64,000 nt of DNA from Thermoguttaceae bacterium (GTDB lineage Bacteria; Planctomycetota; Planctomycetia; Pirellulales; Thermoguttaceae), in assembly GCA_017441605.1 (NCBI GenBank), contig JAFRXD010000029.1, positions 31,090 to 95,089 on the forward strand, read 5' to 3'. Positions 44,329 through 52,632 of this stretch are shown piece after piece (position 1 is the stretch's first letter; every line of letters begins with the position of its first letter). The notes beneath the pieces are model-generated. The model saw nothing but the letters and a program-made list of their open reading frames with translations. It did no database searches and was not told the DNA's origin. A program made the position numbers and the translations under genes.

Positions 44329-47300
44329 ATGACCAGTGAAAAATTATCGTTGAGACTTTCTGTTCTGGGTCTCGTCGCCGTTCTCGCTCTCGCGATCGGT
44401 CGCGGATCCGACGCGTTGTTCGCGCAAGACGCTCCCGCCGACGCGGCGGCTGTCGCGGCTCCCGCGGAAGAACCGGCCGCCGAAGCCCCGGCTTCCGAAG
44501 AACCGGCCGCCGCGCCCCAAGACGCGACCGAAGCCCCCGCTTCCGACGCTCCTGCCGACGCGACCCCCGCCGCCGAAGATTCGACCGAAACCGCGGCTCC
44601 CGCCGCTCCCGAGAAATCCGCGACCGAAGAGGTCGCCGCTCCCGAGAAGAAGAAGGATCTCACCGGTTACCTCACCGTTGGCGGGCTCGTTCTTTTACTG
44701 GTCCTCGGTTGGGCTGTCGGACGGTTCTTTAGCAAACAGTTCCGCATGCCCGAATTTCAAAACGGTTACGCGATTATCTTCATTTGCTTCGTCGGCGCTC
44801 TGATTTCGACGATTATGGGGCTGGTTCAGCATCGCGTCAACCTTGGCGTCGACTTGCGCGGCGGTTCGATTCTCGTTTACGACGTTCACCCCGCTTCCGG
44901 CTCCGCGAGCGCTTCCAACGACGACAGAGTTTCCAACGACGATATGGAGCAGTTGAAAAACGCCGTTATGCGGCGCATCAACCCCTCCGGCGTTCGAGAA
45001 ATTTCGATTCAAGAGCTCGGCGACAACCGACAAATCAAGATCACGATCCCGGAAGCCGACGCCGCCGAAGTCTTGCGTCTGGAGCGCGTCGTTAGCGGCA
45101 CGGGGCAGTTGTTGTTCCGCATTCTCGCGAACGACAACACTTCCGACGACGACGAGAGAGCGATTTTCACCAAGGCTCGGGAACAAAACGTCCAAGACAA
45201 CGACTCCCGAGAAGTTTCGAGCTCGAACGCCGTCGTTATCGGGTATAGGTGGCTGCCGGTCGACCCGACCCAAGAAGACGTTATTCGCCCGGGCGTGATT
45301 TCCCGTCCCACCGTGTACAAGCCTCGCGAGGACGAAACGTCCGGGATTCCGAACTACGACGTGCTCGTGTTGGAACTTCGAGACAAGTACGTCGTGAACG
45401 GCGAGCACATCGATTACGTTCAAGAGAGCGTCGGGAATTACGGCGAGCCGGAAGTCGTCTTTACGATGAAAGGCGAAGGCGCCAGACGCATGGGGAATCT
45501 CACAGAACTCTACAAAGCGACTACCGGTCGCGAGGGTCGTCAGCTCGGCGTCGTCTTCAACAACCGCCTATTCTCCGCCCCGAATATTAAGAGCACGATT
45601 AACGATCGCGGCTCGATCACCTTCGGAAACGATCTTTCCGAAGAATCGCGCAAACGCATCCAAGGCGAGGTTAAGGATCTCATCGCCGTTATGCACGCCG
45701 GCGTCTTGCCCGCGACTCTGTCCGACAAGCCGGTGACTAAGCAGATCACCGGACCGACCCTTGGCGCCGACACGATTCGCAAGGGTAAGAACGCCGTCGT
45801 TTGGTCCGGCGTTATCGTCCTCATTTTCATGATTATCTACTACGGGTTCGGCGGTCTCGTGGCGACCTTTGCCGTCGCGATGAACCTGTTGCTCATCATG
45901 ATGGCGATGATCGGCATGCGCGCGGCGTTCACGCTTCCCGGTCTTGCCGGTCTCGTCTTGACCGTCGGTATGGCGGTCGACGCGAACGTTCTTATTTTCG
46001 AGCGTATTCGCGAAGAGTTGGCGGGCGGCGCCACCGTCCGCATGGCCGTTCGCAACGGTTACCAACGCGCCTTCACCGCCATTTTCGACTCCAACATCAC
46101 GACCATGCTCACCGCGTGGATTCTCTATCTGGTCGGTTCCGAGCAGATCAAGTCCTTCGCGGTCACCCTCTTCCTCGGCGTTTTGTTCAGCATGTTCACG
46201 GCGACCTACGTCTGCCGCATTATCTTCCAAACCTGCGAAAAGCTCGGTTTGGTCGGGAAGCGCTGCGTGTCTCCGTTGATCCCCGGTATGAAGCAATTTG
46301 GTCGTCCGAATTGGGACTACTTCAAACTCTTCAAGAAAACCATTTGGGTTTCGATCGTCCTGATCGTCGCCGGTTTGGTCGCGGTCTTTGTCCGCGGTAA
46401 AGGCGTCTTCGACGTCGACTTTGTCGGCGGCGTCGAAATTCAGATGGTCTTTACCGAGCCTGTCGAGATCTCCGAAGTGCGCGAGGCGTTGAGCGCCGAT
46501 TTGCCCGATTTGGCGGTCAGCTCGCTCCAACTCGCCCAAGACCAAGAGGGCAACGAAGTCGCCGACGGCTCGTGCTACACGATTAGCGCCTCCTGCCCGC
46601 CGGACAAAACGGCGGAAGAATTCCAAGCGGACGTCGAGAAACTGCTCCAAGATAAATTCGGCGCGAAGCTGCCTCATTACTCAATGAACTTCGAAGTCGG
46701 CGCGCCCGCGGAGGCGAAGGTCGACGGTTCCGACGCCGTCAAAACCCAAACAAAGGTCGCCGTTACCGTGAACCCCGCGCTCGCGAGAGACCTCGTTCAA
46801 GGTTACTTCGACGACGAGAAGGCGAGTTCCGGTTCCGATCTCGTTTACTCCGTTACTCGCGAGGGTTTTGTCGAAGGTTCCGACGAGGACGCGACCGATT
46901 GGGAAGTCGTCTTTGATTCCGACAACGCCGAAGCGATTAACGCGCTCGCCAAGGCCGCGCAAGACAAGATCAACGGCCAAATCGCCTTCGAAGCGTCCAA
47001 CACCGTCGGTTCCGCCGTCGCCGGTTACGCCCGAACCCAAGGCGCCTTGGCGATTCTCGGCAGCTTGATCTGCATCATCGCCTACTTGTGGTTGCGATTC
47101 CGTCGCGCCGTCTTCGGTCTGTCCGCCGTCGTCGGTCTGGTTCACGACGTCTTGATCACCCTCGGTCTTATCGGATTGAGCTACTTCGTCGCCGGAGCCC
47201 TCGCGTTCCTTGGCGTCGCCCAGTTCAAGATCGGTCTTGCGACCGTCGCCGCGTTCCTGACCCTTATCGGTTACTCCTTGAACGACACCATCGTTCTCTT

Positions 47301-47670
47301 CGACCGTATGCGCGAGGTGCGCGGAAAGTCCGAGGCTCTCACGATCGACATTATCAACAAGTCGATCAATCAGTGCTTGAGCCGAACCCTTTTGACGTCC
47401 ATCACGACCTTGTTCTCGGCGGTCGTCCTCTACGCTTTCGGCGGCGCGGGAATCCACACCTTCGCGTTCGCGATGCTCGTCGGCGTTCTCTTCGGTACCT
47501 ACAGCTCGATCTTCATTTGCGCGCCGTTCCTGTACTGGTTGCTCAATAAGACCGCGACGAAGAAGCCGTCCCAACGCGCGACCCTTGATAAGAACAAGAA
47601 CTCCTCGAACGATAAATCGAAGGGGGTGGCGCTCGACAAATCGACGACCGTTACCGTTTCCGCGAACTAA
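44329..47670 (+). CDS. secDF: Fused SecD-SecF protein export subunit with N-terminal extension
   Basis: A 1113-residue fusion of SecD and SecF, which use the proton gradient to pull proteins from the SecYEG channel. SecD part: VNLGVDLRGGSILVYDV, the large periplasmic domain, then the membrane block with TVGMAVDANVLIFERIREEL. SecF part: DVDFVGGVEIQMVF and GYSLNDTIVLFDRMREVR. Twelve core membrane helices are expected. Unusually, about 130 residues come before the normal SecD start: one hydrophobic segment, a low-complexity Ala/Pro/Glu stretch (about 35-110), and another membrane helix (YLTVGGLVLLLVLGWAVG). The start is uncertain: the ATG at 44329 has no clear ribosome site, and a TTG at 44281 is possible. 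Confidence 0.93.
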   Translation: MTSEKLSLRLSVLGLVAVLALAIGRGSDALFAQDAPADAAAVAAPAEEPAAEAPASEEPAAAPQDATEAPASDAPADATPAAEDSTETAAPAAPEKSATEEVAAPEKKKDLTGYLTVGGLVLLLVLGWAVGRFFSKQFRMPEFQNGYAIIFICFVGALISTIMGLVQHRVNLGVDLRGGSILVYDVHPASGSASASNDDRVSNDDMEQLKNAVMRRINPSGVREISIQELGDNRQIKITIPEADAAEVLRLERVVSGTGQLLFRILANDNTSDDDERAIFTKAREQNVQDNDSREVSSSNAVVIGYRWLPVDPTQEDVIRPGVISRPTVYKPREDETSGIPNYDVLVLELRDKYVVNGEHIDYVQESVGNYGEPEVVFTMKGEGARRMGNLTELYKATTGREGRQLGVVFNNRLFSAPNIKSTINDRGSITFGNDLSEESRKRIQGEVKDLIAVMHAGVLPATLSDKPVTKQITGPTLGADTIRKGKNAVVWSGVIVLIFMIIYYGFGGLVATFAVAMNLLLIMMAMIGMRAAFTLPGLAGLVLTVGMAVDANVLIFERIREELAGGATVRMAVRNGYQRAFTAIFDSNITTMLTAWILYLVGSEQIKSFAVTLFLGVLFSMFTATYVCRIIFQTCEKLGLVGKRCVSPLIPGMKQFGRPNWDYFKLFKKTIWVSIVLIVAGLVAVFVRGKGVFDVDFVGGVEIQMVFTEPVEISEVREALSADLPDLAVSSLQLAQDQEGNEVADGSCYTISASCPPDKTAEEFQADVEKLLQDKFGAKLPHYSMNFEVGAPAEAKVDGSDAVKTQTKVAVTVNPALARDLVQGYFDDEKASSGSDLVYSVTREGFVEGSDEDATDWEVVFDSDNAEAINALAKAAQDKINGQIAFEASNTVGSAVAGYARTQGALAILGSLICIIAYLWLRFRRAVFGLSAVVGLVHDVLITLGLIGLSYFVAGALAFLGVAQFKIGLATVAAFLTLIGYSLNDTIVLFDRMREVRGKSEALTIDIINKSINQCLSRTLLTSITTLFSAVVLYAFGGAGIHTFAFAMLVGVLFGTYSSIFICAPFLYWLLNKTATKKPSQRATLDKNKNSSNDKSKGVALDKSTTVTVSAN

Positions 47671-47710
47671 CGCGCGGAAATCGCTAAGTCGTTTAAATCC
47701 AGTTTGATAG

Positions 47711-47745
47711 AAAAGGCGAAAGAGCTGAGGCCCTTTCGCCTTTTT
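47711..47745 (+). terminator. Terminator of secDF
   Basis: Stem AAAAGGCGAAAG / CTTTCGCCTTTTT with a short loop and T-run. Confidence 0.87.
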
Positions 47746-47811
47746 CGTTTGGGAGCGCAAATAGTTAATTTTCTTGAATCGAGCGTCGGCGCTTTTTTTT
47801 TGCGGTAATTG

Positions 47812-47840
47812 TTTACAAGGCGTTTCCGTAAGATTATAAT
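47812..47840 (+). promoter_or_regulatory. Promoter of the DUF1559-lipoprotein pair
   Basis: TTTACA (47812-47817), a 17-bp spacer, perfect TATAAT (47835-47840); leader of about 118 nt. Confidence 0.72.
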
Positions 47841-47964
47841 CCTATCGTGGGATTTGGGCGCGCGACTCGCGCGGTTTGGACGTTGTCCTCCGTCCTCTTT
47901 GGACGATCGTGATTGTCGCGACCCCGCGCGCTTTGTGTTATTCTTTATTGAATCGGAGACGGTG

Positions 47965-49113
47965 ATGAAAAGAACGTTAATTGGGAGGGGAAGGAACCGC
48001 GACGGTTTTACCCTCGTTGAACTCCTGGTCGTTATCGCGATCATTGGCATTTTAATCGGTCTACTTCTTCCCGCCGTTCAAGCGGCTCGGGAGGCGGCGC
48101 GTCGCATGCAATGCACCAACAACCTTAAGCAGTTGGCGCTTTCTGTTCACAACTTCCACGACGCGAACAACTATTTCCCCCCGATTTGCCAGAATAATAG
48201 TAAATTCTCGCGAATTAGCTGGGCGGTGATGATTCTTCCTTACGTGGAACAAATGTCCGTTTGGAACGAGTACGCTTCCGGCGGTAAAATCTTCCTTTCC
48301 ACGCCCGGCAATCCCAAGAGCGCCAGAACCGACGCCAATTGCGATCCCTACAAGGCGAATCCGTGGGAATGGAACGTGGCGATCTGGTACGCCGACGTTC
48401 CGTGTTTTCACTGCCCGTCGGACGGGTATTCCCGCGACCAACCGGCGCAGTGGTTCCCGGGGCGCATTAACTACCGCGCGAGCTTGGGCGACGCCTCGAT
48501 CGCTTCGTGCTACTTTGGACCCGACGGCAAAAAGTCCCGCGGACCTTTCGAGGTCAACAACGGCGTTGGAAAAACCCAAACGGTGCGCGACGTCTCGATG
48601 GTTATCGACGGCACGAGCAACTCCGTCCTTCTTGGCGAATTGCTGACTCACGCCACGACCGGCGGCGCCGACGAAATTACCCGCGACATTCACACCGGCA
48701 TTCTCACCGGAAAGAATCCCCAATGGCCGTCCACCTGTATCGGCTACCAAGATCCCGACGATCCGAACTCCTTTATCGCCTCGGCGGTTACCCGTCCTTG
48801 GCTCGGACGCCGTTGGCCCGACGGTATGTACGTTTATTCGTCGATGAACACCATTCTTCCCCCGAACTCCGTCAACTGCCTTTATTCCACTTCCGACGCC
48901 GAGCGAACGATTATGACTCCAAGTTCTCGACACTCCGGCGGCGTCAATATCGCGATGGCCGACGGCGCGGTCAAGTTCGTGAGCGACACGATCGACTGTG
49001 GCGACTCCAGCGCCAACAACGACGACTACCGCGGCAAGCGAACTAGAAGCGGTTACGGCGTCTGGGGCGCTATGGGCTCTATCAACGGCGGCGAAACCGT
49101 TACCGCTCCTTGA
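47965..49113 (+). CDS. DUF1559 prepilin-like protein
   Basis: A 382-residue protein with a textbook type IV prepilin leader, DGFTLVELLVVIAIIGILI (about residues 13-31), followed by LLPAVQAAREAARRMQCTNNLKQLALS, the DUF1559 opening. The C-terminal H-X9-DG motif is HSGGVNIAMADG. Family members are exported pseudopilin-like proteins typical of planctomycetes, of unknown role. The ATG at 47965 has GGAG 7-8 nt upstream. A small lipoprotein gene follows 15 bp later, a pairing common in this phylum, so the two products may act together at the cell surface. Confidence 0.93.
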   Translation: MKRTLIGRGRNRDGFTLVELLVVIAIIGILIGLLLPAVQAAREAARRMQCTNNLKQLALSVHNFHDANNYFPPICQNNSKFSRISWAVMILPYVEQMSVWNEYASGGKIFLSTPGNPKSARTDANCDPYKANPWEWNVAIWYADVPCFHCPSDGYSRDQPAQWFPGRINYRASLGDASIASCYFGPDGKKSRGPFEVNNGVGKTQTVRDVSMVIDGTSNSVLLGELLTHATTGGADEITRDIHTGILTGKNPQWPSTCIGYQDPDDPNSFIASAVTRPWLGRRWPDGMYVYSSMNTILPPNSVNCLYSTSDAERTIMTPSSRHSGGVNIAMADGAVKFVSDTIDCGDSSANNDDYRGKRTRSGYGVWGAMGSINGGETVTAP

Positions 49114-49128
49114 CGACGAGGTTTAACT

Positions 49129-49614
49129 ATGAAAAGGTTGTTTTTCTCTTTGCTTTTCTGCGCCTGCCTCCTAGGATTGATTCTGCAGAACGGTTGCGGC
49201 AAGAATAAATTTGGCGTCGTCGATATTACGGGAAAAATCACCGTCGACGGTCAACCCGTCGAAGGGATTTCAGTCAATATGTCCCCGGTCGATCCTAGCG
49301 CCAACCCCGCCCAACGCGCCGCCGCGGGCGTTACCAAAGCCGACGGAACCGTCCGATTCGTCGCCCCCGGTTCGAAAGTCGCGGGGGTTATGCCCGGCGA
49401 GTACGTCTTGACTTTCCAGAAAGAGATATGGTTGACCGAAGACGGCGTCGACGCCTCCACTTTGCCCTACGATCCTTCGAAACCGGAGCCCAAAACTCAT
49501 GTGGAAGACTTGTTGCCCCCGATTTACAAAGATCGGAGCAAGTCGGAGTGTAAAGTGACCGTTACCGATTCCAGTAGTACTTTCGAGTTCGATTTGGAAT
49601 CGAATAAGAACTAG
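49129..49614 (+). CDS. Small lipoprotein with a transthyretin-like domain, partner of the DUF1559 protein
   Basis: A 161-residue exported lipoprotein. The signal segment MKRLFFSLLFCACLLGLILQ ends in the lipobox NGC at residues about 21-23. The rest reads as a carboxypeptidase-regulatory or transthyretin-like beta-sandwich: GKITVDGQPVEGISVNMSPV, then KADGTVRFVAPGSKVAGVMPG and a short acidic end. Such proteins often sit directly downstream of DUF1559 genes in planctomycetes; the function is unknown. It is in the same operon and ends at a terminator. Confidence 0.85.
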   Translation: MKRLFFSLLFCACLLGLILQNGCGKNKFGVVDITGKITVDGQPVEGISVNMSPVDPSANPAQRAAAGVTKADGTVRFVAPGSKVAGVMPGEYVLTFQKEIWLTEDGVDASTLPYDPSKPEPKTHVEDLLPPIYKDRSKSECKVTVTDSSSTFEFDLESNKN

Positions 49615-49648
49615 CCCGTCGAGAAATCTCGATTCGGCTTCGCCTTAT

Positions 49649-49684
49649 AACCTCGGGACGCAAATTGCGTCGCGAGGTTTTTTT
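49649..49684 (+). terminator. Terminator of the DUF1559-lipoprotein operon
   Basis: A 13-bp stem with one mismatch, AACCTCGGGACGC / GCGTCGCGAGGTT, followed by a run of T (49678-49684). Confidence 0.86.
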
Positions 49685-49731
49685 ACGAAACGGTTCCCCT
49701 TGTTTCCAGCTCCTCGCTAGAGAGAATCGAA

Positions 49732-49759
49732 TTGGAATTGGAACGCGTTTCGCTATAAT
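49732..49759 (+). promoter_or_regulatory. Promoter of the secreted glycosidase-like gene
   Basis: TTGGAA (49732-49737), a 16-bp spacer, perfect TATAAT (49754-49759), about 80 bp before the ATG. Confidence 0.68.
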
Positions 49760-49840
49760 TGTCTCAAAAGCGCTTTGAAGCGAGGCGAGGCTTTCGACGT
49801 CTTGTCCCTTCGTTTTGACTTATTTGTCGGGAGGAGAAAA

Positions 49841-52549
49841 ATGTTTCGTTTATTTGGCGCGAGGGGGATAGGTCTCGTCTCCGTCGCTCTTTTGTTCCTT
49901 GTCGCGGAACTCTATGCCGTCGAACCTGTTAGCGTTGCGTATAAGTCTCTCGATTTAAACGACGACTCGGCGCTTCGGCTTTTGGAGCCGACAAGAGTCG
50001 ATCCGTATCAAGACGGAGGAAAAGAACTTGACGGGCAATATGTTTGCGACGCCGGGGAGAGCGCCGACGCTCAACTCGGATTTGCTCGCTCTTATCAAAT
50101 CGATCAAAAGCTCCCGACGCCCCTCGTGGCGACCGGTTGGAGTAAAGCGGAGAACGTCGGGGGTGAAAAAGACTCGGGATACTCGCTTTATCTCGATTTA
50201 ATCTACTACGACGACGCGCCGCTTTGGGGACAAGTCTATCAATTTCCAGTCGGCGATTCCGACTGGACCTGCGGAAAGGTTTTGATCTTCCCCGACAAAC
50301 CGGTGAAGAGCGCGAGATTTTACGCGATGTTTCGCGGGCACTCCGGCAAAGCGTCCTTTAAAGACCTCGAGCTTTACCAATACGATTTTGATTCCCAAGT
50401 CGCTTACTTCGACGGGGTTCCGATCGAAATACCGAGTCGCGCGCCGAGCGCCGCGCCCCGCGTTTATCTCCGCGACGTCGCGAACGACGGCGACTATTTG
50501 GAGCTTAACGTCCCCGAGACGACCGTCGACGATTTGGGACTGACCATCGAGCGCTCGAAACTCGACGTTAACGGAATCGAGGAGTTAAAACTCGTCGCGA
50601 CGAGCTCCGCCGACACAGATCGAGCTCTCGCCCTCGTTTGCGCGCTTCCGATTCCCGATCCGTCCGAAGGCGACGAATTGGTTTGGTTCGACGACCCGAG
50701 ACATTATCGGACGATCGAGCGCGGAGAGTACTCCTCGACCCGCTCGATTCCCGACGTTTGCGCGGGGCGATTGTCGAAGTATCCCTTTGGCGTCGTCGCG
50801 ACCAAAGACGCGCGCGGAAATTGGTCTTCGGCGCTCGGCTTGGGAATCGATCCCGATTACCCCGCGTTTTATCGGATCGCGCATTGCGCCTCGACTCGCG
50901 AGCTTTATATCGTTTTTGATTTCGCGTTGACTAAAGAAAAGCCGCGCGCCGAGTTTCGCGTTCCGATTCTTCGTTGGGAAATCGATTCCGACGGTTTGAG
51001 CGTCAAACCCTCGAATACGGCCGTCGCGAACAACGTTCCGTTCGGTTCCGATCCGTTCCGCGCCGCGTTCGATCTCTACCGTCGCGCTTTCTCCGAGCGC
51101 TTCCGGGTTCGCGCGGTCGAGCAGGGCGGTTGGATGGCGTTCGCCAAAATTTCGAAAGTCCCAAATTGGCAAGACTTCGGGTTCCAGTTCAAAGAGGGAA
51201 TCGACGAGTTGGCCGAGGACGACGCGAAAGGGATTACCTCCTTCCGCTACACCGAACCGATGACCTGGTGGCAACAAGTCGAAAAATCGGAAACTTCTCC
51301 GAAGACTAAAGAGGCCGCTTACGCCGCCGCCAAAGAGCTCGCCTCCGATAAAGACCCGAAGAAGTGGAACGTCGCGGAAGCGCGCGCCCTTTTGACGACC
51401 GGCTTTGAGGACAAAGACGGAAATCCCTACGGCATGGCCCTCGATACCCCCTGGTGCGACGGCGTGGTGTGGAGTATGAACGACGCCCCCGGTCTCGTCG
51501 AACTCGTCAAGCGAGGAGCGCTCTCCGCTCCCGACGGGATCGCGTCCATCGCCGGGTACGAGTCGAAATGGAGCGACAAGATCGCCGACCAGCTCTACGG
51601 CGAGCCTCTCGACGTCGCGAAACTTCCCAAGACCCGAGAAGAGTTGATCGACGCTCAGAAGCGCCCCGGCTGCGACGGGGAGTACGTCGATTCCAGCGAG
51701 GGCTACGTGACCGCGACCCTCGATTTCAAGCGCGCGCATTTCGCCGGTATGGAGACCCCGTTGGCATACGACGCCGAAGAGAAAAAACCGGCGATATTTA
51801 GGGGACTGATCGCGTTTGAGTACGTTCGGAAAATGTCCGACGATTGCCATGCCCGAGGTAAATTGATTATGGCGAACGCGACCCCGAGCCTGCATTTCTG
51901 GCTCGCTCCCCAACTGGACGTGCTCGGCACGGAAACGAACTGGAATTGGGGCGGGAGTTGGCGACCTATGCCGGACGACGAACTAATGTACCGTCGGACG
52001 CTGTGTTGCGGCAAACCCTACTGTTTCATAATGAACACCGATTTTTCGAAATTCTCCCGCGAGCTTACGGAAAAGTTTATGAAGCGCTCCCTCGCGTACG
52101 GAATATTTCCCGGCTTCTTCAGCGCCGACGCCTCGACGGGACACTACTTCGAGACGCCCGAGCTGTACGAGCGCGATCGCGAGCTTTTCAAGAAGTATAT
52201 GCCGATCGTAAAGTGCGTCGCCGAAGCGGGGTGGGAACCGGAAACCGGCGCGGACGCCAACGACCCAACTTTGATCGTGGAGCGATTTGGCGCGTTGGAC
52301 GACGCCGTCGTTTCGTCGAATCTCCTTCGACCAACGGAAGACGTTTATCTAACCCTCTTTAACGATTCCGACGAAGAGAAGGAGTTCTCGATCGCGTTGA
52401 GCGAGCCCTTGTTGCGACACGTCCGCGATTCCAATCGCGACGTTGTCGAGCTTCTCGACGATCGCGACGTTTCTTTAACGGACGGAAAGATCGACGGTAA
52501 GATCGCCCCGCAAGACGTTAAGGTCTTTAAAATCGGAAAAAAGAACTAG
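49841..52549 (+). CDS. Secreted glycoside-hydrolase-like protein of unassigned family
   Basis: A 902-residue exported protein. The signal peptide is IGLVSVALLFLVAELYA at about residues 10-26. An N-terminal beta-rich region (about 30-380) precedes a barrel-like region (about 420-790) with GGWMAFAKISKVPNWQDFGFQ, DTPWCDGVVWSMN, GCDGEYVDSSEGYVTATLDF, KLIMANATPSLHFW and LGTETNWNWGGSW. The acidic and aromatic residues at strand ends look like a glycosidase active site, with Asp/Glu of CDGEYVDSSEG as candidates. A short beta domain ends the protein (VYLTLFNDSDEEKEFSIALS). I cannot assign a known family. The ATG at 49841 has an excellent GGGAGGAG upstream. Monocistronic, with its own promoter and terminator. 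Confidence 0.72.
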   Translation: MFRLFGARGIGLVSVALLFLVAELYAVEPVSVAYKSLDLNDDSALRLLEPTRVDPYQDGGKELDGQYVCDAGESADAQLGFARSYQIDQKLPTPLVATGWSKAENVGGEKDSGYSLYLDLIYYDDAPLWGQVYQFPVGDSDWTCGKVLIFPDKPVKSARFYAMFRGHSGKASFKDLELYQYDFDSQVAYFDGVPIEIPSRAPSAAPRVYLRDVANDGDYLELNVPETTVDDLGLTIERSKLDVNGIEELKLVATSSADTDRALALVCALPIPDPSEGDELVWFDDPRHYRTIERGEYSSTRSIPDVCAGRLSKYPFGVVATKDARGNWSSALGLGIDPDYPAFYRIAHCASTRELYIVFDFALTKEKPRAEFRVPILRWEIDSDGLSVKPSNTAVANNVPFGSDPFRAAFDLYRRAFSERFRVRAVEQGGWMAFAKISKVPNWQDFGFQFKEGIDELAEDDAKGITSFRYTEPMTWWQQVEKSETSPKTKEAAYAAAKELASDKDPKKWNVAEARALLTTGFEDKDGNPYGMALDTPWCDGVVWSMNDAPGLVELVKRGALSAPDGIASIAGYESKWSDKIADQLYGEPLDVAKLPKTREELIDAQKRPGCDGEYVDSSEGYVTATLDFKRAHFAGMETPLAYDAEEKKPAIFRGLIAFEYVRKMSDDCHARGKLIMANATPSLHFWLAPQLDVLGTETNWNWGGSWRPMPDDELMYRRTLCCGKPYCFIMNTDFSKFSRELTEKFMKRSLAYGIFPGFFSADASTGHYFETPELYERDRELFKKYMPIVKCVAEAGWEPETGADANDPTLIVERFGALDDAVVSSNLLRPTEDVYLTLFNDSDEEKEFSIALSEPLLRHVRDSNRDVVELLDDRDVSLTDGKIDGKIAPQDVKVFKIGKKN

Positions 52550-52562
52550 CGGCCTAAAGAGG

Positions 52563-52598
52563 GCGGGGCGCTCGAGATTGTCGAGCGCCCCGCTTTTT
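52563..52598 (+). terminator. Strong terminator of the glycosidase-like gene
   Basis: A perfect 13-bp stem GCGGGGCGCTCGA / TCGAGCGCCCCGC with a 5-nt loop, then TTTTT. It may also slow transcription from the convergent gene. Confidence 0.9.
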
Positions 52599-52632
52599 GT
52601 CGATACCTATTCAAAGAGCGAGAATCAAGCGG

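Noticed and set aside
45568..47760. Two long minus-strand frames opposite secDF
   Set aside because: They lie entirely across the well-supported SecDF gene and read as Arg/Asp/Gly-rich nonsense sequence.
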